DNA of 49,098 nt, taken from positions 1 to 49,098 of the forward strand of contig NZ_GL891994.1 of assembly GCF_000213555.1 (NCBI RefSeq). The letters run 5' to 3'. The translations under genes were made by a program, and so were the position numbers. Shown here piece after piece: positions 36,129 to 45,645 of this stretch (position 1 is the first letter of the stretch; every line of letters starts with the position of its first letter). The notes under the pieces were generated by a model. The model was not told the DNA's origin. It saw nothing but the letters and a program-made list of their open reading frames with translations, and did not search any database. The DNA is from Dysgonomonas gadei ATCC BAA-286 (GTDB taxonomy: Bacteria > Bacteroidota > Bacteroidia > Bacteroidales > Dysgonomonadaceae).

Positions 36129-36917
36129 TTAGAAACAATTATTAAGAATGAGAGCGAGCCTGATGCCGGCACGTTGTAATTGCAGCTCTACTACGTGTTT
36201 ATATTTGTATGAATAGCCATATGATAATTCATCACCACTCCGGACAGACGAATATATTTCGTTGGTTAACAGGTAAGTTTCGAAAAGCCAGTCGGAGAGA
36301 TTACCTTCCTGTATCAGTTTTTGTTGCGATTTGGAAATGTTGCCCAGTATGGATGCATATTCAGTATAGCTGTATTGTTCAAAATCAATCAGATTTGAAT
36401 CCCAGACGGCATGAATATTGCTGTTTTCCCTGAACCATTTTACGGTAATCCTGTTACCTCCCAAATCTTCTTCCCGCCCTATATGCATGGGCTGATGCAG
36501 GTCGCCGACAAGATGTATGATGAAGTTGAGTGCGATACATCTGTCTTTGGTGGAGGCTTTCTTGTTTTTCAGTATTGCTTCCAGTTTTGGGATTTCACTA
36601 TATATATTTTCCTGTTCAATGGCTTTTATAGCTTCCTGAAATTCCAATCTGTCCAAATCGGACGGAATATTGATATAATGCCATACATATGTATGTTTCC
36701 ATATGCCGGTAGTATCCGACCGTATCTGGTCTGCCCAGTCGGATGAATATGCCATCGGATAGCCATTTAATAATTTCTTAATTTCCTTGTAAGACTTCCT
36801 GCTAAGATTTTGCTCTGCAATCTGTGCGATTATCCTGTGACCGTTTTCCCCCCATGCATACATTGAAGTATCTGATAATGAAACAAATAGAACAAATAGC
36901 AATATTAGTTTTTTCAT
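36129..36917 (-). CDS. S1/P1-type zinc nuclease
   Basis: A secreted or periplasmic nuclease that cuts single-stranded nucleic acids and 3'-nucleotides. Signal cleavage after Tyr-Ala exposes Trp 22 as the first mature residue (WGENGH), whose amino group binds zinc in this family; His 27 follows. Other zinc ligands are in FIIHLVGDLHQPMHIG and GNRITVKWF with NIHAVWDSNLI. At 262 residues it is complete. It is directly upstream of a nucleoside transporter gene on the same strand, so the pair forms a nucleic-acid salvage unit: the nuclease makes nucleotides outside the inner membrane and the transporter takes up nucleosides. Confidence 0.93.
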   Translation of the reverse strand: MKKLILLFVLFVSLSDTSMYAWGENGHRIIAQIAEQNLSRKSYKEIKKLLNGYPMAYSSDWADQIRSDTTGIWKHTYVWHYINIPSDLDRLEFQEAIKAIEQENIYSEIPKLEAILKNKKASTKDRCIALNFIIHLVGDLHQPMHIGREEDLGGNRITVKWFRENSNIHAVWDSNLIDFEQYSYTEYASILGNISKSQQKLIQEGNLSDWLFETYLLTNEIYSSVRSGDELSYGYSYKYKHVVELQLQRAGIRLALILNNCF

Positions 36918-37484
36918 AATTATAATACGTTTCTCTTTTCCTCATATTTGCTTTGATATCTGCACATAAAAAAATCGGAAACACCGCTAAATACCTAGTA
37001 TGTCCGATCTTTTTGTAAATATCGTGCTGATATAGAGTAAATATTATAGAATATTTTTGTATAAAGGAAGATTTTTTTTGTTACAAATATTATACGACAT
37101 AATAACAATATGGTTAAAATCAAATACGTTGAAATATCCTTTATTTATTTCATCCCGGAAGTTCAAGTCGCTTTATCAAAAGAGTTCTTTGAAAGAATGG
37201 TAAAAATTTAAAGATTCAATATTTAAGGATTGAGGTAGCGATCAAAAAAAGTGGAAAATGGAAAATGTGTTACCTTTGTATCTATTGAACTACATATAGT
37301 CAATAAACACAAAAAAACAGTAAAGAAATAAAGAAAAAGATGTCAAATTCGTCCGATTTTAACCAAACATGGTTAATAAACATGAATACAACAATGAGTG
37401 TAAGTGATGAAATATAAATGATAGAATGCCTATCGGTCCATTTTTTATTACTTTTGTCATTTGTAAGTAACAATATAAACACCA
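36918..37484. other. Divergent intergenic region with a repeat-family member
   Basis: The 567-base region lies between the nuclease gene and the response regulator gene, which diverge. ATCGGA and TCCGAT near 36970 and 37005 form a loose stem. The part 37165-37285 (GAGTTCTTTGAAAGAATGG, TTTAAAGATTCAATATTTAA, AATGTGTTACCTTTGTA) is a diverged member of the repeat family seen at 24570-24915 and 47860-48285. No gene is seen. Confidence 0.5.
37271..37278 (+). promoter_or_regulatory. Possible -7 element for the two-component operon
   Basis: TACCTTTG is a perfect -7 element, but no TTG lies 19 bases upstream and the leader to 37485 would be over 200 bases. The element sits inside the recurring GTGTTACCTTTG motif, so the repeat may have supplied it. 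Confidence 0.35.
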
Positions 37485-38243
37485 ATGAATATACTAATTG
37501 TAGAAGATGAATATCTCCTTGCGCTGGAGTTGGTCGAGAAACTACTTGATATGGATAGTAATATCAGGATAGCAGGGCAGACGCAAAGTGTTGCTTCTAC
37601 AGTAGAGTGGCTGCAACAAAACGAGTGTGACCTGATTTTTCTGGACATTCACTTAAGTGACGGCAGTTCTTTCGCGATATTCGACAAAGTAAAAGTAAAA
37701 AGTCCGGTCATTTTTACTACAGCTTACGATCAGTATGCCATCCGGGCTTTTCAGGTAAACAGTATCGGATACTTATTAAAGCCTATTGACGATAAGGATC
37801 TTAGACAAGCCCTAAATAAATATAAAGAAACAAGAAGCAATTTTGCGACCGGATTAGACAATCTATTAGATTATTTAGATAAGACATCTTTGCCTCAGAA
37901 AAAATACCTGAGCCGTATCATGCTCAATCTGGGTAAAACTCAAATTCCCGTAAATATAGAAGATGTAGCTTATTTTATGGCTGAAGGACGTTACCTCTTT
38001 GCTATGACAAAGTCTGGAAAAAAATATTTTTATGAAAACACATTATATAAATTGGAAGAAATTCTGGACAATCGTGAGTTTTTCAGACTAAACCGCCGTT
38101 ATATCATAAATTTCAACAGCATCGTTTCTTTTACCCCTTATTCTAAGAACCGGATAAAAGTGAAATTATTCCCTGAACCCGGGGAGGAGATTATTGTCAG
38201 TTCCGAAAAAATAAAAGAATTCAAACAATGGTTAGAAAGATAA
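37485..38243 (+). CDS. LytTR-family response regulator
   Basis: A two-component transcription regulator. The receiver domain (1-120) has the acidic pocket Glu 7/Asp 8, the phospho-acceptor Asp 54 in LIFLDIHLSDG, Thr 79 in VIFTTAYDQYAIRAF and Lys 99 in YLLKPID. The C-terminal LytTR domain (about 150-250) shows VEDVAYFMAEGRYLFA-like sequence, seen as IEDVAYFMAEGRYLFAMT, and FFRLNRRYIINFNSIVSF, a beta-fold that reads direct repeats in DNA. The gene overlaps the sensor kinase gene by 16 bases. A matching direct repeat lies upstream of the metalloprotease gene, so that operon is the probable target. Confidence 0.93.
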   Translation: MNILIVEDEYLLALELVEKLLDMDSNIRIAGQTQSVASTVEWLQQNECDLIFLDIHLSDGSSFAIFDKVKVKSPVIFTTAYDQYAIRAFQVNSIGYLLKPIDDKDLRQALNKYKETRSNFATGLDNLLDYLDKTSLPQKKYLSRIMLNLGKTQIPVNIEDVAYFMAEGRYLFAMTKSGKKYFYENTLYKLEEILDNREFFRLNRRYIINFNSIVSFTPYSKNRIKVKLFPEPGEEIIVSSEKIKEFKQWLER

Positions 38244-39697
38244 CGGATGGCATTTTTTCCAGTATATACTTTTGGGTAAGTGTATTTATTCTTTTATGCT
38301 TTTTTATGGCGGCCTGGTATGTAAATAACAGTGTAAAAAAAGAAGCGGTTACACAGGTTGGCGTTATGACGACAAATATCGCATTGAGTAATATCCAGAT
38401 AATTGTAAATATGCTTGATGACTATGATAATAAGCTCTCCCTTATCAAAGTCGTATTAGAAAACAACGATAAAAAAGAAACTTTACAGGAAATTGTTGAA
38501 GAAATCAGAACTCTTGATCCAAGTATTAGTAATATTACTTTAGAACCTCTTAACGTACCACAGGAATATTCTACCGGAGTTTGGCGCGAGATATATAATA
38601 AGGATAATCAGTTGTTTTTTAAATTCTCTCTTGCAGTCAATCGAACCGAAAGGCTTTGTTTACTGGTCAACTTATTAGATTTTCATAAACGGATATCAGA
38701 AGCCCCTATTAGAAACTCTGCATATATTACGATCATAAACAAAGGCATATATCTCTACCATCCCGACGAAAAGAAAATAGGCTCTGTAATACGGGAACAG
38801 GATATGGAGTATGAAAAGTACCTTTTATCAAACCCGAAAGACACGATAATCAATACAAAATCGGATTACCTCGACCTTCCCGTATATAGTTATTACAAAC
38901 TACATAATTCGGACAATGAGCAGTGGTTATTTACCGCTCATCTTCCTAACTTGGGTATAAGTGACTCAATACAAAAGACTGCAAATGATTTCCTGGTCAT
39001 TTCTTTACTTGCAATCTTCTCATTTCTGGTGGTTTTTGGGTTAGGAATTTATCGGTGGCAAAAAGAGGCGGTTCGCCGTCGGCAAATCGAACAGGAAAAT
39101 ATGAATCTCCTGCTTAAAAGTGAACAACATAAGCAAACCATGATATCTACAGAATTAGAGAGGTTGAAAAGCGGGCTGAATCCTCATTTCCTGTTTAACT
39201 CTCTCGGCAGCCTGCGCGTACTCATAAGTAAAGACGCGGAAGTTGCCAAATATTTTGCAATTACATTATCCAATCTCTACAGATACATGCTGAAACAGGA
39301 AAATCAAAACATTGTTACATTGGCAGAAGAACTGGAGTTTACCGAGAATTATATCAACTTGCAGAAAATCCGGTTTGCGAATAAAATTGTAACGGAAATA
39401 ACATTATCTGAAGAGATACTAACTTACAGGATTTTACCTATTTCATTGCAATTACTGGTTGAAAACTGTATTAAGCATACCAAGATATCAGATAAAGAAC
39501 CGCTTTATATCCGTATTTATGCAGAAGGAGAATTTATCGTCGTTACAAATAATTATAATCCGCGGGAACAGGATGATGATTATTCCGGCAAGGGTATAGA
39601 TAATCTTATTAAAAGATATTCAATTTTAACAAAAACAAAATGTACATTCAAAATACAAGATGGATATTATTTTGCTAAAATCCCTCTTCTTTCTTAG
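38228..39697 (+). CDS. LytS-like sensor histidine kinase with periplasmic Cache-like domain
   Basis: The partner kinase of the LytTR regulator. Two membrane helices (about 12-33 and 254-276) enclose some 220 residues with the alternating alpha/beta pattern of a Cache-type sensor (ISNITLEPLN, LFFKFSLAVNR, AYITIINKGIYLYHPDEK). The cytoplasmic part has the His_kinase family core LKSGLNPHFLFNSLGSLR with His 320 as phospho-acceptor, and an ATP-binding region with LPISLQLLVENCIKHTK and a late GKGIDNLIKRYS glycine box. At 489 residues it is full length. The small-molecule signal is unknown; the downstream locus suggests a peptide or protein breakdown product. Confidence 0.92.
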   Translation: MVRKITDGIFSSIYFWVSVFILLCFFMAAWYVNNSVKKEAVTQVGVMTTNIALSNIQIIVNMLDDYDNKLSLIKVVLENNDKKETLQEIVEEIRTLDPSISNITLEPLNVPQEYSTGVWREIYNKDNQLFFKFSLAVNRTERLCLLVNLLDFHKRISEAPIRNSAYITIINKGIYLYHPDEKKIGSVIREQDMEYEKYLLSNPKDTIINTKSDYLDLPVYSYYKLHNSDNEQWLFTAHLPNLGISDSIQKTANDFLVISLLAIFSFLVVFGLGIYRWQKEAVRRRQIEQENMNLLLKSEQHKQTMISTELERLKSGLNPHFLFNSLGSLRVLISKDAEVAKYFAITLSNLYRYMLKQENQNIVTLAEELEFTENYINLQKIRFANKIVTEITLSEEILTYRILPISLQLLVENCIKHTKISDKEPLYIRIYAEGEFIVVTNNYNPREQDDDYSGKGIDNLIKRYSILTKTKCTFKIQDGYYFAKIPLLS

Positions 39698-39719
39698 CAT
39701 TATATTCGTAATTAATCAC

Positions 39720-39750
39720 CATTCACTACCCATTTTCGGTCATTCATTAC
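39720..39750 (+). promoter_or_regulatory. 21-bp-period direct repeat, candidate LytTR operator
   Basis: CATTCACTAC (39720-39729) and CATTCATTAC (39741-39750) differ at one base and start 21 bases apart, which is two helical turns. LytTR regulators such as AgrA and ComE bind pairs of about 9-base repeats separated by about 12 bases, the same period. The second half-site lies about 30 bases before a near-consensus -7 element, TACTTTTA at 39781-39788, which has no TTTG at -33. This is the position of an activator site for the metalloprotease operon. A weaker CATTATATTC lies 22 bases further upstream. Confidence 0.55.
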
Positions 39751-39805
39751 ATTTTTTTTCCTCAGAAGATATTACTTCCTTACTTTTAAGCCAAAGTTAT
39801 GTCTT

Positions 39806-42301
39806 ATGAGAATTTTATTATTTTTTATTATTTTATTTTTACCATTCACAGTAGAAGCTAACGTTGGAGCATTTAAGAAAAAGAAGGAGAAGGAAAAACC
39901 TGCCGAAAAAGTTGAAAAAACGGATAAATTTAAACAAATTACAGATAGCGCGACATGCGACACAGGTCTTTTCCCTATCTATAAAAAACAAAATGATTTC
40001 TATTTTCTTATTCCGGACAGCCTTACCAAGCGCGATTTCCTTATTGTAAACAAAATATCGCAGGTACCGTCCAATTTTAATGATGCCGGAATCAATAAAG
40101 GCATGAATTTCGAAAGTATAGTTATTCAGTTCGAAATAAACAAAGATCAGAAAAAGGTATATACCTTACAATATAAGCCATTTATTGAAGTATCGGGCCT
40201 GACTAAAATCAGTGAAAGCGTTGCCAGCAACTTTGGTAAGTCTATTTTAGAGTCATTCGATATAGAAGCTTACAACCAGGATAGTACTGCTGTGTTGGTC
40301 AAGGTTAATAAGGTATATGACGGAACAAAAACCAGCTTTAACAATGTGTTTGGGATGACAGGAATCGGTACCAGTCCGATAAAAGACTATTCTTATATCT
40401 CTACGATGAAAAGCTTTCCGCAAAACATCGTTGTTAAATCTATGCAAACAACCAAGATACCGGGGGCCCAGACAGAAGCCAATCTTACCGTAGAGGTTAC
40501 ATCCAACCTTGTATTATTGCCTGGAACACCGATGACTCCGCGTTTCGAAGATACACGTGTGGGATATTTTACTACCCCCCGCTGGTACTTTAGCGATGAA
40601 CAACATGAACTTGAAAAAAGAGAAGTAGTGACACGCTGGCGTCTCGAGCCTAAAGATAAAGAAGCTTATTTTCGCGGAGAGTTATCAGATCCTGTCAAGC
40701 CAATCGTTTTCTATATCGATCCGGCAACGCCTGCACAATGGCGAAAACATATAATACAGGGCGTTTACGATTGGCAGGAAACATTTGAAGCCGCAGGATT
40801 TAAAAATGCAATCATTGCAAAAGAAGTAACCGACGAAACGGATTTTGACATAGACGATGTCCGTTATTCGGCGGTAACATATGCAGCATCGGACAGGGCC
40901 AATGCAATGGGACCATCGGTATTTGATCCGCGTTCGGGCGAGATTATAGAGTCCGATGTTATTTGGTGGCATAATGTAATGACCGCCGTACATTCCTGGA
41001 TGCGTGTACAAACCGGTGTCATAGATGAAAAATCGAGACTCAACAAGTTCGATGATGAACATATGGGAGAAGCTATTCGTTTTATATCCTCTCATGAAAT
41101 CGGACATACTTTAGGTTTAAAACATAACATGGGCGCATCATTTTCTTATCCGGTCGATTCTTTGCGCAGCGAATCTTTCTGCTCCAGAATGGCTACGGCT
41201 AGTTCTATTATGGATTATGCCCGTTTTAATTATATCGCCCAACCCGAAGACAATGTGACCTCCATTACACCCAAGATAGGAGTGTACGACAAATTTGCCA
41301 TTGAGTGGGCATACCGTCTTTATCCGGAAAATGATCCACATAAGGAACTGCCCAGATTAAAAACGATGGTAGCGGAGGCCTATAAGAATTCGCAGTATCA
41401 CTATCTTCCGCAACAGGATATGCGTGAAGCTGTCGACCCGAGGGCTCAGAGCGAAGACTTAGGCGATGATGCTGTAAAAGCCAGTGAATATGGATTGAAA
41501 AATTTAAAACGTATCGTTCCTGAAATTCTGAAATGGACGACAAAAGAAGGGGACGATTACCTCAAAGCCGGGAAACTGATGAATGATATTATCGGGCAAT
41601 GGCATCTGTACTCATATCATGTATTGACCAATGTCGGAGGTATGTATGTCAACCGTACAGTCTATGGCGATGGAAACAAAAGCTATGTACATGTTCCCCG
41701 CGATATACAAAAGAGATCGGTTCAATATTTGATTGACAACGTTATTTCATATCCCGGATGGTTGTTCGGAGACGATCTTTACAACTATGTGTACCCCATA
41801 AAGGAATCCCCTGAAGGGTACAGGGAATATGCTCCCTTTGTAAGCTATACAAACGCGCAATCATACGTCCTGTGGGATTTATTAAACGATGAACGGCTCG
41901 ACAGGATGATTGATAATGAGGCTCAAAACGGAAAAATGGCTTATACGGCAACTGAGCTGCTGGGAGAGCTGTACAAGGCTGTTTTTTCAACGACAATACA
42001 AGGCCGCCCGTTAAATGTAATTGAAAAAGCGACACAAAAAGCATTTATCGACGCTCTTATTATAGCTGCTGACCGTAACGAAGTCACTAAAGAGAAGAAA
42101 AGCTTGGACAATGAAAATGAAAGCTTCAACTCTATTAAACTTTATTCCGGACTTAAACGGGTTTCAGAATCAGTCTCTATAAAAAGAGGAACATTACTCC
42201 GGATCGAACGTTTGATGAAATCAAGGTTAACCATTACAGACGAAGCTACCCGCTATCACTATGAAGACATGTTGCTACGCATCGACAAGTCTTTACGTTA
42301 A
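39806..42301 (+). CDS. Secreted zinc metalloprotease (gluzincin/metzincin-like, DUF5117/DUF4953 type)
   Basis: A protease gene directly before a SusCD pair. A signal peptide ends in PFTVEA. A Lys/Glu-rich linker (KKKKEKEKPAEKVEKTDKFK-like, residues 20-45) follows, then a beta-rich N-terminal part with PDSLTKRDFLIVNKISQVP, as in the DUF5118/DUF5117 proteins of this phylum. The catalytic site is SSHEIGHTLGLKHNMG with zinc ligands His 430, His 434 and His 440 and catalytic Glu 431, an HExxHxxGxxH motif of the metzincin kind. A downstream SSIMDYARFNY gives the Met-turn. At 831 residues it is full length. Its role is probably to cut proteins into peptides for the neighbouring receptor. The substrate is not known. 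Confidence 0.9.
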   Translation: MRILLFFIILFLPFTVEANVGAFKKKKEKEKPAEKVEKTDKFKQITDSATCDTGLFPIYKKQNDFYFLIPDSLTKRDFLIVNKISQVPSNFNDAGINKGMNFESIVIQFEINKDQKKVYTLQYKPFIEVSGLTKISESVASNFGKSILESFDIEAYNQDSTAVLVKVNKVYDGTKTSFNNVFGMTGIGTSPIKDYSYISTMKSFPQNIVVKSMQTTKIPGAQTEANLTVEVTSNLVLLPGTPMTPRFEDTRVGYFTTPRWYFSDEQHELEKREVVTRWRLEPKDKEAYFRGELSDPVKPIVFYIDPATPAQWRKHIIQGVYDWQETFEAAGFKNAIIAKEVTDETDFDIDDVRYSAVTYAASDRANAMGPSVFDPRSGEIIESDVIWWHNVMTAVHSWMRVQTGVIDEKSRLNKFDDEHMGEAIRFISSHEIGHTLGLKHNMGASFSYPVDSLRSESFCSRMATASSIMDYARFNYIAQPEDNVTSITPKIGVYDKFAIEWAYRLYPENDPHKELPRLKTMVAEAYKNSQYHYLPQQDMREAVDPRAQSEDLGDDAVKASEYGLKNLKRIVPEILKWTTKEGDDYLKAGKLMNDIIGQWHLYSYHVLTNVGGMYVNRTVYGDGNKSYVHVPRDIQKRSVQYLIDNVISYPGWLFGDDLYNYVYPIKESPEGYREYAPFVSYTNAQSYVLWDLLNDERLDRMIDNEAQNGKMAYTATELLGELYKAVFSTTIQGRPLNVIEKATQKAFIDALIIAADRNEVTKEKKSLDNENESFNSIKLYSGLKRVSESVSIKRGTLLRIERLMKSRLTITDEATRYHYEDMLLRIDKSLR

Positions 42302-42339
42302 GTAAATTAATTGTTGTAAAAACTAAAAACTGTAAAATA

Positions 42340-45300
42340 ATGAGATTATTAACACTATTGCTTCTTATTATTTCCACTATTACACTTTCGGCTCAAAACA
42401 CTGTACTTATCAAAGGTAAGGTATTAGCCGAAGATGGAACCCCGCTTCCGGGCGCATCGGTATATATCGATAAAAATACAATCGGAGAGAAAACCGGGAT
42501 AGAAGGAATGATTACGAACTATAACATGGGAACTATTGCCGATGCTGAAGGTGAATTTACTTTATCTGTTCCCAAAGGTATTACACATTTAACCTGCGCT
42601 TTTATAGGCTTTGAAACGCAGCAAGTGGATATTCGCGATAAAGCGGTTGTTACCATTACGATGAAAGAGTCCGGAAACGCACTCGATGCTGTAGTAGTTA
42701 CCGGCTATCAGACAATAGAACGCAGAAAGTTGACGGCTGCTATTACCACCGTGTCTATTTCGGACGAAAGTGTAGGTACTGTAAACAGTATAGATCAGGC
42801 ACTGGCCGGACAGGTGGCCGGATTGTCTTCCGTGCTGACTTCGGGTTCACCCACAGCTCCTGTAAAATTACGTATCCGTGGTATTGCTTCGTTAAACGGT
42901 ACACAAGACCCGTTGTGGGTTCTTGATGGTATGCCTCTCGAAGGTACTGATATCCCGAAATTGGAGAATGACAACGACCTTGATAATATCCGCCAATCAT
43001 CTATTGCAGGACTAAGCCCGTCCGATATAGAAAGTATAACAATACTTAAAGATGTGGCAGCCACTGCCATTTATGGAGCCCGCGCTGCAAATGGTGTAAT
43101 CGTTATTACTACGAAAAGAGGAAAGGTAGGAAAGCCCAGAGTGAATGTATCTACTAAATTAACCTATTCTCCTAAAAGAAATATCGACCGCCTGAATCTG
43201 ATGAATGCCGATCAAAAAGTAGGGCTCGAGCTGGATTTACTACGATATGATAATTACTATCTGCAAAAAATGGGAGGCGTCCACCAAATATTACAAAATA
43301 ATAATCTGGTAAACGATTACCTTAATAATGGCTGGAACGCTCTTCCTTCACAGGTACAGCAGGAAATTAATAACCTGAGAGCAATCAATACTGACTGGAA
43401 CGATATTCTTTTCAGGGATACATTCGATCAGGAATACAATGTAAGTGTATCAGGAGGAAGTGAAAATATGCAGTATTATAACTCGTTTAGCTATTCTTCC
43501 CAGAATGGTAATGTGGAAAAAGTTTCGTCCGATCGTTTCAGTTTAATGAGTAAAACCAATTATAAATTTAATAATCATGTAAAAACGGGCTTATCAATCC
43601 ATCTCAATCGTCGGACCAACAGCTCATATTTATCTGATACATACGGAATTGCAAATCCGCTATCGTATTCCCGAAAAGCGAATCCTTACCAACAGCCTTA
43701 TGATGCTAATGGAAATTATTCATATGATTACAACGTGCAGGATAGCGACAGAGGTCTTAAGTTTAATATATTCGAAGAATATGAAAACACAAGCAACAAG
43801 ACAGATATTACCTCGTCAAACATTATCTGGGACTTGGAATTCAGGCTATTAAATGACCGGTTGAAATTGACATCCCAGCTTGGAATACAATCAGACAAGA
43901 CATCGATAAAACAGATTGCGGAAGAAGAATCTTTCACAATGCGGGAACTTCGTCAGGACAGCTTCAAAGGAGGTAAATCTTTTCTGCCTGATGGAGGTGT
44001 CATCAGAAATAATGAGAACGATAATTCACAAGTGGCATGGAAAGGTATGGCCGAATACAGGGATACCTATAATGGCATACACGAATTAGAAGTGATGGGC
44101 GGTAGCGAAATCAGGAAAACATGGTATACTACTTTGTATAGCGCCGGTTTCGGATATAATTCGTCAACAGAAACGACTCAACCGATTGTTTTTCCGGATG
44201 CATCCAGTGCGCAATTATCCAGATACAGACAGTATCAAAGGATCAGACAGGTCAATGCCTATGCCTCTTTCTTTGCCACTGCATCTTACTCTTTATTACA
44301 ACGTTATATACTGGGAGGTAGTATTCGTTTCGATGGTTCGGATCTTTTTGGAGTAGATCCTAAATACCGTTATTTACCTCTTTATTCCGTAAGCGGGTCG
44401 TGGAGAGTAATGGAAGAACCATTTATGAAAAACCAGAAAAATTGGCTGGATAACCTGGCTATCAGAACTTCTTATGGTATTCAGGGTAATATTGATAAAA
44501 AAACATCGCCATATTTATTGGGTAAATATGAGGTTAGGAGTCTTTTACCTGACGGCTCAGAGCAAATTATAAGTATCGCCAGTGCGCCGAATGACAAGTT
44601 ACGTTGGGAGAAAACAAAATCAGTTAATCTCGGTGTAGATATTTCTGTATTGAAACAAAGAGTAAATCTTAGTGTCGATTATTATTACCGCAAAGGTACA
44701 GACCTTATAGGTTTCCAGATGCTTCCGCTCGAAACAGGATTCTATTCCACCAACATTAACTGGGCAAGTATGACTAATAAAGGTATTGAGATTGCTTTAA
44801 GGACTGAGAATATTACAACCAAAGATTTCTCATGGTATACAAACCTTAACTTCGCATATAATAAAAACAAAGTCCTGAAAGAAAAGGTGGGCGACCAAAA
44901 TGTCCTTCCAAGTAGGGAAGGGTATCCTGCAGGGGCAATATTCGCCCTGAAAACAGACGGGCTGGATGAAGATGGCCTTCCGTTATTTGTAGACAAACAG
45001 GGAAATAAAGTTACTTTAGAGGAACTATATAAGTTACAGGATGTTTGGGGAATAGGCCTGGCCTCCTCGGATGTAACACCTCTTGAAGAACGCGGATTTT
45101 ACTCATATATGGGAACTAAAGATGCTCCATATACAGGTGGAATACTGAACACATTCTCATATAAGAACTGGGAGTTATCATGCAATATAGCATATTATCT
45201 GGGGGCGCATGTCCAAATCAGGCCGCCTTACAGCAACAACTCTACCCATATAGGGCAGAATACCGATACTTCCATACTGGATAGATGGACTCCCGAAAAT

Positions 45301-45633
45301 CCTGACGGAAAATTCCCGGCTATCTGGGATGGTGTTACGCGCAGTCTTGAATACAACTGGTACAATTCCCGGGAGGATATCTACCGGAGCCTGGATATAT
45401 GGGTTAAGAAACAAAACTATTTCCGCCTGCAGAATGTCCGTTTAGCCTATAATATACCACAAGCATTAACACGGAAGCTAACAATAAATAATGCGACAGT
45501 TGCTTTGGAAGCCCGCAATCTGTTGGTATGGGGGACCAGTTACAAAAATTATTTAGATCCTGAAACTATGGGGAATAAATTCGCAACACCCATTCCGCGA
45601 TCATTTGTTTTTAGTTTGAACTTCAATTTTTAA
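42340..45633 (+). CDS. SusC/RagA-type TonB-linked receptor of the protease locus
   Basis: The signal peptide ends in ITLSAQ. The carboxypeptidase-regulatory-like domain is larger than usual: between GASVYIDKNTIG and MGTIADAEGEF there are about 17 extra residues (EKTGIEGMITNYN region). The plug has VVVTGYQTIERRKLTAAITT, DPLWVLDGMPLEGTD and ITILKDVAATAIYGARAANG, followed by VIVITTKRG. The barrel ends in SFVFSLNFNF. At 1097 residues it is complete. It is 38 bases after the protease gene and 12 bases before the SusD gene. RagA of Porphyromonas, a relative in the wider family, imports oligopeptides; that use is plausible here given the protease. Confidence 0.94.
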   Translation: MRLLTLLLLIISTITLSAQNTVLIKGKVLAEDGTPLPGASVYIDKNTIGEKTGIEGMITNYNMGTIADAEGEFTLSVPKGITHLTCAFIGFETQQVDIRDKAVVTITMKESGNALDAVVVTGYQTIERRKLTAAITTVSISDESVGTVNSIDQALAGQVAGLSSVLTSGSPTAPVKLRIRGIASLNGTQDPLWVLDGMPLEGTDIPKLENDNDLDNIRQSSIAGLSPSDIESITILKDVAATAIYGARAANGVIVITTKRGKVGKPRVNVSTKLTYSPKRNIDRLNLMNADQKVGLELDLLRYDNYYLQKMGGVHQILQNNNLVNDYLNNGWNALPSQVQQEINNLRAINTDWNDILFRDTFDQEYNVSVSGGSENMQYYNSFSYSSQNGNVEKVSSDRFSLMSKTNYKFNNHVKTGLSIHLNRRTNSSYLSDTYGIANPLSYSRKANPYQQPYDANGNYSYDYNVQDSDRGLKFNIFEEYENTSNKTDITSSNIIWDLEFRLLNDRLKLTSQLGIQSDKTSIKQIAEEESFTMRELRQDSFKGGKSFLPDGGVIRNNENDNSQVAWKGMAEYRDTYNGIHELEVMGGSEIRKTWYTTLYSAGFGYNSSTETTQPIVFPDASSAQLSRYRQYQRIRQVNAYASFFATASYSLLQRYILGGSIRFDGSDLFGVDPKYRYLPLYSVSGSWRVMEEPFMKNQKNWLDNLAIRTSYGIQGNIDKKTSPYLLGKYEVRSLLPDGSEQIISIASAPNDKLRWEKTKSVNLGVDISVLKQRVNLSVDYYYRKGTDLIGFQMLPLETGFYSTNINWASMTNKGIEIALRTENITTKDFSWYTNLNFAYNKNKVLKEKVGDQNVLPSREGYPAGAIFALKTDGLDEDGLPLFVDKQGNKVTLEELYKLQDVWGIGLASSDVTPLEERGFYSYMGTKDAPYTGGILNTFSYKNWELSCNIAYYLGAHVQIRPPYSNNSTHIGQNTDTSILDRWTPENPDGKFPAIWDGVTRSLEYNWYNSREDIYRSLDIWVKKQNYFRLQNVRLAYNIPQALTRKLTINNATVALEARNLLVWGTSYKNYLDPETMGNKFATPIPRSFVFSLNFNF

Positions 45634-45645
45634 TAATCCAAATTA

